Source: CAWBRT01 sp050015355 (GTDB lineage Bacteria; Acidobacteriota; Terriglobia; Terriglobales; Acidobacteriaceae). Taken from it: a stretch of 64,000 bases of DNA. The DNA lies in contig JBEKBO010000011.1 in assembly GCA_050015355.1 (NCBI GenBank), forward strand, positions 38,369 through 102,368, in the 5' to 3' direction. How positions within the stretch are numbered: position 1 is the stretch's first letter; each line of letters starts with the position of its first letter. A program made the position numbers and the translations under genes. The notes below the pieces were generated by a model. The model was not told the DNA's origin. It did not search any database and saw only the letters and a program-made list of their open reading frames with translations. Shown piece after piece: positions 51,376 through 59,999 of this stretch.

Positions 51376-52248
51376 TCAAACCAAGTCCGCGAACGTCGAC
51401 TCCATGCGACGGAAGTACGCGATTCCTCCGAACAGCAGCGCGATAACGATGACGACAGACACCATCATAAGCGCTCCAGAACCGTTGCGGTTCCCCAATA
51501 GCGCCCAGCGGAAGCCTTCCACCACCCCGGCGATCGGATTCAGACCCATCAGCGGCCGCCATTTGGCTGGAACCAGGCTGCTCGGGTAAGCGACCGGCGT
51601 AATCAGCAGCCAGAATTGCGTCAGGAAAGGAATGGTGTAGCGGACATCCCGGTACTCCACGTTAAGCGCGGAAAGCCAAAGTCCAATGGCCAGCGCCGTG
51701 GCAATCGCGAAAAGAATAAAGAGGGGCAGAACCAGTATCCTCGCCGTTGGCATGACGCCGTAAAACGGCATCATGACCAGCAACAGAGAAAATGAGATAG
51801 CGAAGTCCACCAAGCCGGAAATGACCGCCGAAACAGGAACCACCAGCCGCGGGAAATAAACCTTGGTGATGAGCTGCTGATTGCTGACCACGCTATTACT
51901 GGACTCCGTCATGGCATAGGAAAACAATTGCCACGGCAACAATCCGCAATAAGCAAACAACGGATACGGCACTCCGTCGGAGGGCACTTTCGCCAGCTTC
52001 CCGAAGAAGACGCTGAACACCACCATCGTGGCCAAGGGTTGAATCAAAGCCCACGAGGCGCCGAGTAAAGTCTGTTTGTAGCGAACTTTGATGTTGCGCC
52101 ACACGAGGAAGTAAAGCAGTTCGCGATAATGCCAGAGGTCTTGCAGGTTCAGCGCCACCCATCCCTTGCGTGGACACACAATCGTGACATCCGCGTCCGT
52201 AGTGTGGTCACGGCCTGACACTTGAGGAGGCGCGTATTGAGTGGACAT
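51376..52248 (-). CDS. Wzm-type polysaccharide ABC transporter permease
   Basis: 290 aa, ABC-2 family, six predicted membrane segments. 'NIKVRYKQTLLGASWALIQP' (~60) is the conserved entry motif of Wzm/TagG permeases; 'FWLLITPVAYPSSLVP' and 'NPIAGVVEGFRWALLG' near the C-terminus are also typical. With the downstream Wzt it would export a lipid-linked finished polymer across the inner membrane. ATG 52248 has only a weak ribosome site. Confidence 0.91.
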   Translation of the reverse strand: MSTQYAPPQVSGRDHTTDADVTIVCPRKGWVALNLQDLWHYRELLYFLVWRNIKVRYKQTLLGASWALIQPLATMVVFSVFFGKLAKVPSDGVPYPLFAYCGLLPWQLFSYAMTESSNSVVSNQQLITKVYFPRLVVPVSAVISGLVDFAISFSLLLVMMPFYGVMPTARILVLPLFILFAIATALAIGLWLSALNVEYRDVRYTIPFLTQFWLLITPVAYPSSLVPAKWRPLMGLNPIAGVVEGFRWALLGNRNGSGALMMVSVVIVIALLFGGIAYFRRMESTFADLV

Positions 52249-52433
52249 AAATAATTCTGGTTGCTTAGAGAATTAACACTGGCAGAGTAACACAAAGGCT
52301 TCTCCCAGGCAGTAATTTGCGAGGTTCCCAACCCCTCCCGACTAAGGTAGACCTTACACGGTCGCTAGGTACCTTTATTTACATTACTTAAGTCATCATC
52401 GGTACCCGAATTGGCAATGGGAACAGCTCTGAA

Positions 52434-52444
52434 TGTGCTACACT
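52434..52444 (+). promoter_or_regulatory. Candidate extended -10 promoter of the Wzc operon
   Basis: TGTGCTACACT: TG (52436-52437) one base before TACACT (52439-52444), 94 nt upstream of the Wzc ATG. Nearly identical to the element ahead of the Wza-like gene at 8939. No -35 at normal spacing. The rest of 52249-52537 is divergent spacer with Wzm. Confidence 0.38.
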
Positions 52445-52537
52445 TACGCTTTCTTCCCCTTGTTGTAGCTCTTAGCCTGCGCAGTGGAAATCGGTAACTC
52501 TTTCGACATGTGTCGAACACTGCAACAGGAGAGGTGA

Positions 52538-54853
52538 ATGGAGTCGAGATACGAAGCAACCGCCGAAAAGCCTTCGGCCAGCCGGCAGCCCACCTTGGAA
52601 AGCGACCTTTTGCGGAGCGGTGGGGCTAATTCAAGTCTCAATACCGACGGCTTCTTGCTCGAATACGTCACCGTTGTAAGAAAGCACAGGTGGAGCATCC
52701 TGGCGGCGACAATTGTCGTGCTAACGATGTCCACGATTTCGGCCCTGCGAGCTGTGCCCTTGTACGTCGCCACTGGGAGGATCGCTGTCAATCGCGAAAC
52801 TCCGGTGAACCTCGGATTCAAGGATTCCGAAGCCTCGGCGGAAGATTTCGACTCGACTGTCACCCTCGAAACCCAAGTTCGGATTCTCCAAAGCCGTATC
52901 CTTGCCGCGGAAGTGGCCAAGGGCATGCGCGCGCAGAATAATCCCGCATTTGTTGCTGGCGGCAAATCGAATCCGATGGGGGCCAAACCTTTCGATTTGA
53001 ACTCGCCGCAGGACGCTGCTCTCGCAGGACGCGTCCAGGGCAGCCTGGGCGTGAGAGTCTTGCCGGGCACCCGCGTAATTGAGATCCAATGCACCGATCC
53101 GAATCCCCGCATGGCAGCGGACATCGTCAACCAGACCATCGCGACGTACATCGAACAGAACTACAAGACCAAGTTCGAAGCCACCATGCAGACGTCCGAC
53201 TGGATCGCGCATGAGCTGACGGATTTAAAGCTGAAGATGGAGACATCGCAAGCGGAGCTCATCCGGTATCAGAAAGAAAACAATATCTTTGGAGTGGACG
53301 ATAAACAGAATCTGATTAACAGCGCGCTGGACGATTTAGGCAAGCGCCTCACCCAGGCACAAGCCGATAGGATACTGAAAGAATCGCTCTACAAGATGAC
53401 CGCTGAAGGTCATGCCGACCTGTTTGCCAAAGACCCGGCTGGTGGCTCCATGATCGGCAAGTTGCGCGACAGACAAAGTGAGCTTCGAACACAATACGCA
53501 CAGTTGCGCACTCAGTTCGGTCCTTCCTTCCCCAAACTCGTTGAGATCGACAACCAACTTAAGCAGCTCCAGACCGACCTGGACGCGGAAAACGACCTGC
53601 TCTCGCTCAAGCTGAAAAGCGAATATCTGGCAGCGATGGAGCAGGAAAAGCTGCTGAGCGCCGCGCTGGAAGACCAGAAGAAGAAGTCCAACGAACTCAA
53701 TCGTGGCGCGATTCAGTACAACATCGTCAAGCGCGACGCGGAGACCTATCGTTCCGTTTATGAAGGGCTGTTGCAGAAGATGAAAGAGGCCGGGGTTTCA
53801 ATCGGCCTCAGGTCCAATAATATCCGCATCGTGGATTCAGCCTGGCCGCCGTCCGGGCCCGTGTCGCCCAATGTCCCGCGCAGCATGGCAATGGGACTTA
53901 TCCTCGGACTGCTCGCCGGTTTGGGGCTTGCTTTCGTCCTGGAGAGTCTGGATAACACGATCAGGGTACCCGAACAGGCGCAGGCCATCGCCGGCGTGCC
54001 CTCATTCGGGGTGATTCCTTTGGGTTCGTCAACCGGCAGTGGCCGCGACCGAAAGTTTACTTGGAAAACAATGACGTCGAGAGAAACGATGGCCATAGTC
54101 ACGCTGGCCAGGCCGAAGTCCGATATGTCGGAAAGCTATCGCTCACTTCGTACCTCGATCCTGTTGTCTTCCTTCAAAGGTCCGCCAAAACTACTGCTGA
54201 TCACCAGCCCGCTTCCGGGCGAAGGCAAGACTACGACCAGCGTGAACACTGCCATTGTGCTGGCACAGAAGGGCAGTCGCGTCCTTTTGATCGATGGCGA
54301 CCTCCGCCGGCCCACGATTCATAAAGCCTTCAACATCCCATCGCGACCCGGACTCAGTGACCTTCTGGCTGGTACTGTAGATCCCGCTGCTGTTATTCGC
54401 CAGACCAGCGTGGCGAACCTCTCGGTCATCCCGGCAGGAACCATACCACCGCAACCGGCCGAGTTACTGGGTTCAGCAGTGATGAGAGACTGCCTGAACC
54501 GCTGGAAAGAAGAGTACGACTTCACCCTCGTCGACTCGCCGCCGGTGCTGTCGGTGACGGATGCGGTGCTCCTCTCCGCGGAAGTGGATGCCGTCCTGCT
54601 GGTTTTGCGCGCTGGGCATACTACGAAAACCGCGCTGCGGCGCGCGCGCAGTATTCTGGGCCAAGTCAATGCGAAGGTCATTGGGACCGTGCTGAATGGC
54701 TTGGATGTCTACGGGAGCGACTACCAGTACTACTATTATGGGAAGTACTACGGCAGCGGTTCGAACCCGAGCCAAAAGTACTACTCCGGCGATCATGCCC
54801 ATGACTCAGAAGAGACACATGACTCAGACGAGACAACAGTAACCCGGTTGTGA
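52538..54853 (+). CDS. Wzc/GumC-type polysaccharide co-polymerase with C-terminal BY-kinase
   Basis: 771 aa. Wzz-type N-terminal membrane segment (~47-66), long periplasmic coiled coil (~215-415), GNVR-like region and second membrane segment (~450-470: 'MAMGLILGLLAGLGLAFVLE'). The cytoplasmic bacterial tyrosine kinase has Walker A 'SPLPGEGKTTTSVNTA' (Lys564), Walker A' 'LLIDGDLRRP' and Walker B 'FTLVDSPPVLSV'. The C-terminal tail is a Tyr cluster ('YGSDYQYYYYGKYYG'), the usual autophosphorylation site. RBS AGGAGAGG lies just upstream of the ATG. Regulates polymer length and export with the Wza-like protein. Heads a rightward operon. Confidence 0.93.
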   Translation: MESRYEATAEKPSASRQPTLESDLLRSGGANSSLNTDGFLLEYVTVVRKHRWSILAATIVVLTMSTISALRAVPLYVATGRIAVNRETPVNLGFKDSEASAEDFDSTVTLETQVRILQSRILAAEVAKGMRAQNNPAFVAGGKSNPMGAKPFDLNSPQDAALAGRVQGSLGVRVLPGTRVIEIQCTDPNPRMAADIVNQTIATYIEQNYKTKFEATMQTSDWIAHELTDLKLKMETSQAELIRYQKENNIFGVDDKQNLINSALDDLGKRLTQAQADRILKESLYKMTAEGHADLFAKDPAGGSMIGKLRDRQSELRTQYAQLRTQFGPSFPKLVEIDNQLKQLQTDLDAENDLLSLKLKSEYLAAMEQEKLLSAALEDQKKKSNELNRGAIQYNIVKRDAETYRSVYEGLLQKMKEAGVSIGLRSNNIRIVDSAWPPSGPVSPNVPRSMAMGLILGLLAGLGLAFVLESLDNTIRVPEQAQAIAGVPSFGVIPLGSSTGSGRDRKFTWKTMTSRETMAIVTLARPKSDMSESYRSLRTSILLSSFKGPPKLLLITSPLPGEGKTTTSVNTAIVLAQKGSRVLLIDGDLRRPTIHKAFNIPSRPGLSDLLAGTVDPAAVIRQTSVANLSVIPAGTIPPQPAELLGSAVMRDCLNRWKEEYDFTLVDSPPVLSVTDAVLLSAEVDAVLLVLRAGHTTKTALRRARSILGQVNAKVIGTVLNGLDVYGSDYQYYYYGKYYGSGSNPSQKYYSGDHAHDSEETHDSDETTVTRL

Positions 54854-54875
54854 TCGACGAGTTACCGAGACACAC

Positions 54876-56117
54876 GTGCAGATCGACTTACGTCCGGTCG
54901 GGAGAAGGGTTCTGTGGTTGGTGATTTGTTTCTCCGCCGCTGCTCTATATGTGAACTGCACAGTCCGCCAGTACAGCGCTTTCCGCTTGTCTAACTCGAC
55001 CGCGCCCTCCGACATCTTGCAAGCGACACGCCTGGAACCCGGCAACGCCGAACACTGGTATCGGTTGGCGAACAGCACATTTTTTGAGAATCCGGAGAAA
55101 CTTGAGGATGCCATCCCCAGCTACCAGAAAGCGGCGGCAATAAATTCCTGGAGCTCTCGTTATTCCTTGGACTTGGCGCGCGCTTATTTGGCGACAAACA
55201 GGCAGCAGGAACAGCAGGCCGCTATCGAACACGCCCTCCAGGTTGATCCCATGACGCCCGCGACGCTCCGCTCCGCGGCCGATTTCTATCTGCTGCAAGG
55301 CCGGCGGGAGCGCGCTTTCGATCTTCTGCGCAAAGTCATTCAGTATGACCCCGAGCACGCGGACGAAGCTATCGAGATCTGCTGGCGCACGACTCACGAT
55401 GCTGATTTCATCATCACCCGGGCTCTTCCCCAATCGACGAAGAACTATCTCCACTTCTTGCGATTCGTAATCCATCAAGACGATCTGGATGCCGCGCGTG
55501 TCGCATGGGGACGGCTGCTTAGTTTACAGCAGCAGTTTCCTTCCGTAGTGGGAATCAGGTACGTCACATTTCTCATCGCGAGAAACAAGGGCGGGGAGGC
55601 AATAAGCGCTTGGAGACAACTGGCGGCAATGGACTCGACTCTCCGCCCCTACCTGCCGGGCGCCAATCTCATAGTGAACGGCGGCTTTGAGCAGGACATC
55701 CTGAATGGCGGCTTCGATTGGTGCTATGAGAGAATGCCGGCCGTCTTGCTATCGACTGATACTACCAGCTTCCACGGCGGCGCCCAATCACTACTGATTC
55801 AGTTTGACGGTGCAGTATCCGACGCCGGAATAAGAGAGTACGTCGTGCTGAAACCGAATACGCTGTATGAGTTCAGCACGGCATATCGCGCCGAACTGAA
55901 TGGCGCTTACGGTGTGACTTTCGAAGTGCGCGACATGAACGGAAATGCCACATTGGCCGCAACCGAAGAAATGCTGGGCACCACCCCCTGGCGCGTGGCG
56001 AGGGCCAGTTTCAAAACCGGTACTGAAACTCAACTCGCGGTAGTGCGCCTTGCGCATGGAAATGGGCTGATCCGCGGGAAACTGTGGGTGGACGATGTCA
56101 GTCTGGTTGAGAAGTAG
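54876..56117 (+). CDS. Membrane-anchored TPR protein with C-terminal carbohydrate-binding-like domain
   Basis: 413 aa from GTG 54876. N-terminal membrane segment (~9-28), TPR-like helices (~45-240: 'EPGNAEHWYRLANSTFFEN', 'SWSSRYSLDLARAYLATN'), then a beta-rich C-terminus from ~265 starting 'NLIVNGGFEQDILNGGFDW', the typical opening of CBM4/9-like jelly rolls. It lies between the Wzc kinase and the ligase-like gene, 1 bp before the latter. Probably a periplasmic assembly or glycan-sensing partner; function not established. Confidence 0.72.
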   Translation: MQIDLRPVGRRVLWLVICFSAAALYVNCTVRQYSAFRLSNSTAPSDILQATRLEPGNAEHWYRLANSTFFENPEKLEDAIPSYQKAAAINSWSSRYSLDLARAYLATNRQQEQQAAIEHALQVDPMTPATLRSAADFYLLQGRRERAFDLLRKVIQYDPEHADEAIEICWRTTHDADFIITRALPQSTKNYLHFLRFVIHQDDLDAARVAWGRLLSLQQQFPSVVGIRYVTFLIARNKGGEAISAWRQLAAMDSTLRPYLPGANLIVNGGFEQDILNGGFDWCYERMPAVLLSTDTTSFHGGAQSLLIQFDGAVSDAGIREYVVLKPNTLYEFSTAYRAELNGAYGVTFEVRDMNGNATLAATEEMLGTTPWRVARASFKTGTETQLAVVRLAHGNGLIRGKLWVDDVSLVEK

Positions 56118-56118
56118 G

Positions 56119-57495
56119 ATGGAGATCGATCGGCGCCAGCACGCAACGTCGCGCACCGCAGATGTGGCCGCTTCCAGCTACTCGCCTGAAAACCAGACCG
56201 GCGGAGCGTGGAGCGCGAGCCCGCTTTGCGCCTGGGGATTGCTGGGCCTGTTGATAGCGGCTGTCCTTGCGTTCGGCGCCGTGCAGCCTTGGTCCGAACT
56301 GGCATTTGAACTCGGGGCCGCGACTCTTTTCATCGCCTGGGGATTGCAGCAGGCGCGGTCGCGCCAACTCGCGCTGGCAAAGTCAGGGCTGTATGCGCCC
56401 GCTGTCGGATTCTTTCTCGTAGTCCTGGCACAGATCGCGTTCCGGACATCGGCCTACCGGTATGCGTCCGAATCAAGCGCGTTACTCTACATGGCCTACG
56501 GTTCCGTCCTTCTGCTGGCCATTGAGTGCTTCCAGGATAAGAACCGGCGAAAGAGGATGACTGTAGCCCTGGTTGGATTCGGAGCTTGTTACGCCACGTT
56601 CGCCATAGTTCAGAACCTGACCGAGCCGCGCAAACTCTACTGGACCATTGAGCCGAGTCAATTCGCTCACACCTACGGTTCCTACGTAAACCGGAATCAC
56701 TATGCGGGATTAATGGAAATGCTGGTGGCTGTCCCCTTGGTGCTAGCCGCAGGCAAGCTCCTGAAGGGAGGAAAAAGGACCCTCGCCGGCTTCGCTTTTG
56801 TTCTGATGGCAGGATCGATTTTCCTTTCCGTTTCGCGCGGCGGCATGTTTGCCTTCTCAGTGGAGGCGCTGATCTTTCTGGTCCTGCTGTTGCGCAATCC
56901 ATCGCATAGAAAGAAGGCGTTCGCGTTTGCAGGCATGCTGGCCCTGGTGATCGCGTTCTTGGGATACACAAGCAGGGGACAGGTCAGCGACCGGATGCAC
57001 GATCTTGTGGTTTCCGACCGGCTGGCAATGACCGCGGATACCTTGAGGTTGTGGAAGGAGCGGCCGTTGCTCGGTTGGGGTCTGGGCACGTTTGCAACCG
57101 TATATCCGCACGTTCGCAGCTTCCCGACGAACCGACTGGTAGACGCAGCCCACAATGACTACGCACAGACTCTCGCCGAAACCGGGATTCTGGGCTTTGC
57201 CTTCGCCTTGTGGTTCGTTATCGTTCTGTGCCGGAAGGGAGTGCAACGCTCACGCCATTGGGACACAGACTGGAGTTCGGCGCTTTCCCTGAGCGCCTTG
57301 CTCGCATGCGCCGCCATGCTGGCGCACAGCTTTGTGGATTTCAACATGCAAATCCCGGCCAACGCGGCTTTCTTCTATTTTTTTGCCGGACTTGCGACGA
57401 CGGCGGCAACACGCGGCAAGCACACCCATAATGTGCCGGACCAGGACTTGAGTTCCATCGGGGAGGACGGGCTTGCTCAGTGCCGCGGAAAATAG
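56119..57495 (+). CDS. O-antigen ligase/Wzy_C-family membrane protein
   Basis: 458 aa from ATG 56119, one base after the preceding stop (ATG 56095 overlaps it). About 10-12 membrane segments. The periplasmic loop contains 'GSYVNRNHYAGLMEMLVA' (~190) and 'DAAHNDYAQTLAETGILGF' (~340), the conserved R-N-H-Y and H-N-D-Y motifs of Wzy_C proteins that ligate or polymerise lipid-linked glycans. Role (ligase or second polymerase) is not decidable from sequence. Confidence 0.87.
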   Translation: MEIDRRQHATSRTADVAASSYSPENQTGGAWSASPLCAWGLLGLLIAAVLAFGAVQPWSELAFELGAATLFIAWGLQQARSRQLALAKSGLYAPAVGFFLVVLAQIAFRTSAYRYASESSALLYMAYGSVLLLAIECFQDKNRRKRMTVALVGFGACYATFAIVQNLTEPRKLYWTIEPSQFAHTYGSYVNRNHYAGLMEMLVAVPLVLAAGKLLKGGKRTLAGFAFVLMAGSIFLSVSRGGMFAFSVEALIFLVLLLRNPSHRKKAFAFAGMLALVIAFLGYTSRGQVSDRMHDLVVSDRLAMTADTLRLWKERPLLGWGLGTFATVYPHVRSFPTNRLVDAAHNDYAQTLAETGILGFAFALWFVIVLCRKGVQRSRHWDTDWSSALSLSALLACAAMLAHSFVDFNMQIPANAAFFYFFAGLATTAATRGKHTHNVPDQDLSSIGEDGLAQCRGK

Positions 57496-57608
57496 CTTCA
57501 ATCGTGCTGCCCTGCTTTGAACCGGGCGTCCACCGCGGCGGGGGCATTAAGCAGGCACTACTGTACTGTCTCAATGGTGGGTAATTTGGCGGTATTATTG
57601 TGCTTACG

Positions 57609-58523
57609 ATGGAAATCTTGATCGGGGCAGATGTCGATCCAATCCTTCCCGCGCGGCTTGATCGCTCGCTGGAGGGTGATATTTGGGGCCCGGTTGATTT
57701 AATCCAGGGGCTGGAGAGCCGCCTTGGACAGGATCTGCCGCCAATCACTTGGCTGATACGTGTCGACGACTCGGTCCGTTTCGCAACCGGTTCCTACGTT
57801 TCAGGCTATACGTCAAGGTCTAAGACTTGGGAGCGGCTCGTAAGTCGAGGACACGAACTTGGATGGCACATCCACTTTATCTCGACGCGCTCCGGCGTGG
57901 GGCGTTTCGACCCCGATCCTGAATGGTTTCACGAAGCGTACCGGGCAGCCGCGACCTGCTTTCCAGTCGGTGCCGTTCGCATAGGCTGGGATTATGGCAG
58001 CAATACCGTCTTCACTCGCCTCGAAGAGGCGAATATCCCTCTGGACTTTTCGGCTCTTCCGGGCAACGTAATCTGGCAGCGCGCCGGCTCCGATCAGGTT
58101 CTTGTGGACTGGTTAGGTTGTCCCGAGCATCCGTATTTCCCTTCCCGCTCGGATTATCGCGTCGCCGGCGAGAACTCGCGGCGCGTGCTGGAGGTTCCGA
58201 TTACGCAATTTGAAAACGATGCGGTTGGGGTTGTGAAGAGAATCTGCCGCCGAACCACGAAGGGACGCTTCACCTTGCAGGGCCTGACGAGAAAGACCAG
58301 GTTATTGACGCAGCCTTGGAGAGACCTGCCGTCCACGCGCTCTGCAAACTGGGCGTTCTTTTTCCATCCGGAAGATCTGACCACAGAGGGAGTCCGGAAC
58401 TTCGCTTCAAACGTGAAGAAGTTGGCAAGCATTCCGGGTGCAAGATTTGTTACAGCTACCCAGGCTGCGCGTTGGACCGCCGAGGCTCGCTACTGTAGCC
58501 CGGAGAGGGACTCCAAACCTTGA
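57609..58523 (+). CDS. Polysaccharide deacetylase-like (NodB-fold) protein
   Basis: 304 aa from ATG 57609 (GTG 57600 is an alternative). Resembles carbohydrate esterase 4 proteins: an N-terminal Asp motif region 'LIGADVDPILP', 'ERLVSRGHELGWHIHFIS' (~85) with the G-H-E-x-G...H-x-H pattern, and closing 'WAFFFHPEDLTTEG'. The classical T-F-D-D motif is not clear, so catalysis needs confirmation. Similar proteins accompany FemAB/GNAT-like genes in exopolysaccharide loci, and a GNAT-like gene overlaps its 3' end. Confidence 0.68.
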   Translation: MEILIGADVDPILPARLDRSLEGDIWGPVDLIQGLESRLGQDLPPITWLIRVDDSVRFATGSYVSGYTSRSKTWERLVSRGHELGWHIHFISTRSGVGRFDPDPEWFHEAYRAAATCFPVGAVRIGWDYGSNTVFTRLEEANIPLDFSALPGNVIWQRAGSDQVLVDWLGCPEHPYFPSRSDYRVAGENSRRVLEVPITQFENDAVGVVKRICRRTTKGRFTLQGLTRKTRLLTQPWRDLPSTRSANWAFFFHPEDLTTEGVRNFASNVKKLASIPGARFVTATQAARWTAEARYCSPERDSKP

Positions 58524-59578
58524 ATCGCTCTGGAAACTCGGTGCAGTTGACCAACGTCGATTCAACGAACGTAGACGAGTTGGCGCGCTTCTTTGTCGGA
58601 CAGACTAGTAAGGACAACAGTGCGGTTCCGCGGGTCGCGGCTCGCCTTTCGTGGCTGGCTGCCAATCCGGCGCTTACGCCTGAGATTCCGTTTGGCTGGG
58701 CTGGTCGAGATGAGGGCGGCGCCATAGTCGGCGCCATGCTCTGCGTGCCTTTTCGCTTCCTGGTGCGCGGCAGAATAGAAACTTTTGTCATGAATAGCGC
58801 GTTCTATGCCGACGACCTCCACCGCGGCTTGGGTGCAATGCTCTTTCTGGCATTTCGTGCCCTGAACACTCGGCATGTTATTTATTCGACCACCTCCAAT
58901 AAGGAAGCGGCAAGAGTATGGGAGGCGGCGAGAGCACACATGCTGCCCAAGAGCGATTTTGAACTGCTAGGGGTTCTCCGGCCCGGTCCGGTCCTGGAAG
59001 AACTCGCTTTCCGCCGTTTCGGCAAGCGAGCGGCTTTGGTGGGCCGCGCTCTGGGGGTTGCCGCTAACATCTACAGTCCCTGCAAACTGAGCGATACGCG
59101 CGACCGCGTAACAATCGGTTCGACCGTTCCCGAGGAGGCGGCTTGTGCCGCCGATGTAGTCGACCACGAATTCTGCCTGCTTAGGGATGCAAGCTTCTTG
59201 CGCTGGCGCTACTTCGAGGAGCCGGAAACGGGCACTACTGTTCACAAGTTCCTCACCGAAACCGATGAGGGCTTCATCGGCGTATCTATCCAATCGCGTG
59301 GATATCGAGGACAGTTACGTGTGTTGAACATCTCCGATATTTGGGGAAGAGTGTCACCGCAAGCATTGCCGCTCGCCCTTTCAGCCATAGCAACAAAATA
59401 TCGCGGCGAAGTGGATGCCATTATCATCCGTTGTCCCTCCGACGCTGTTGAACAGGCGGCAACCGGGATGGGATTTAAAAAGAGAAAATTCCCGAACGCT
59501 ATCGGGTGGTATCTCGATCGCAGGCGCATTTTGCCGGAACGCTTCGTGATACCTGCGGGCGGGACCGAGATGGTTTGA
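58520..59578 (+). CDS. GNAT-fold acyltransferase-like protein
   Basis: 352 aa from TTG 58520, sharing TTGA with the upstream stop; a later GTG at 58541 is possible. N-terminal half resembles a GNAT domain: 'RDEGGAIVGAMLCVPFRFL' (~64), 'FYADDLHRGLGAMLFLAF' (~92, the acetyl-CoA loop) and 'VIYSTTSNKEAARVWE'. The C-terminal half repeats a similar fold, as in tandem-GNAT or FemAB-like proteins. Probably acylates the glycan or a peptide-like substituent. Confidence 0.66.
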   Translation: MNRSGNSVQLTNVDSTNVDELARFFVGQTSKDNSAVPRVAARLSWLAANPALTPEIPFGWAGRDEGGAIVGAMLCVPFRFLVRGRIETFVMNSAFYADDLHRGLGAMLFLAFRALNTRHVIYSTTSNKEAARVWEAARAHMLPKSDFELLGVLRPGPVLEELAFRRFGKRAALVGRALGVAANIYSPCKLSDTRDRVTIGSTVPEEAACAADVVDHEFCLLRDASFLRWRYFEEPETGTTVHKFLTETDEGFIGVSIQSRGYRGQLRVLNISDIWGRVSPQALPLALSAIATKYRGEVDAIIIRCPSDAVEQAATGMGFKKRKFPNAIGWYLDRRRILPERFVIPAGGTEMV

Positions 59579-59999
59579 ACCCGCGGCTTGCAAGATTGCA
59601 GCTTAGAGCTTGTCTCAAAAATAGTTTTTTGAAGGGGCGTGGCTTTACAGGACAGCACTTCGCTACGGCTGATATGCCTTGGGTTAGGTATCATTCCAGT
59701 CTCAAAAGAGATCATGTCAGCCACGCCGTCCGAAGCCAATGCGGATACGGGCTTCAGCCCCCGAGGGGACTCGCCGTTTCCTTGCATCGATTTATGAAAC
59801 AAGTCCTAGGAATCGCTGCATGGATGGGTGATAGCAACATGCATCGTCACATCGGCTGCGCTCATGGGTGGGGCTCAGCACGTGAACATAGAATGCCACG
59901 TTACGGATGCCAAGAGCGTGAGTTAAAGTACCGTCAGCCAGGGATAGAGATGGATTTCCCCAGATTCTGTCGAGCCGATGCCGATGAGCGAGAACAGCA
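59579..59999. other. Intergenic region, possible gene debris
   Basis: 421 bp between the GNAT-like and FkbH genes, unusually long for this operon. Both strands hold open frames of about 80-100 codons, but none has a ribosome site, recognisable domain or convincing composition. A small AT-rich palindrome CAAAAATAGTTTTTTG (59616-59631) lies near its left end. It might be a decayed gene. Confidence 0.4.

Noticed and set aside
59579..59999. Transposase remnant before the FkbH gene
   Set aside because: No inverted terminal repeats, target duplication or recognisable transposase motif on either strand.
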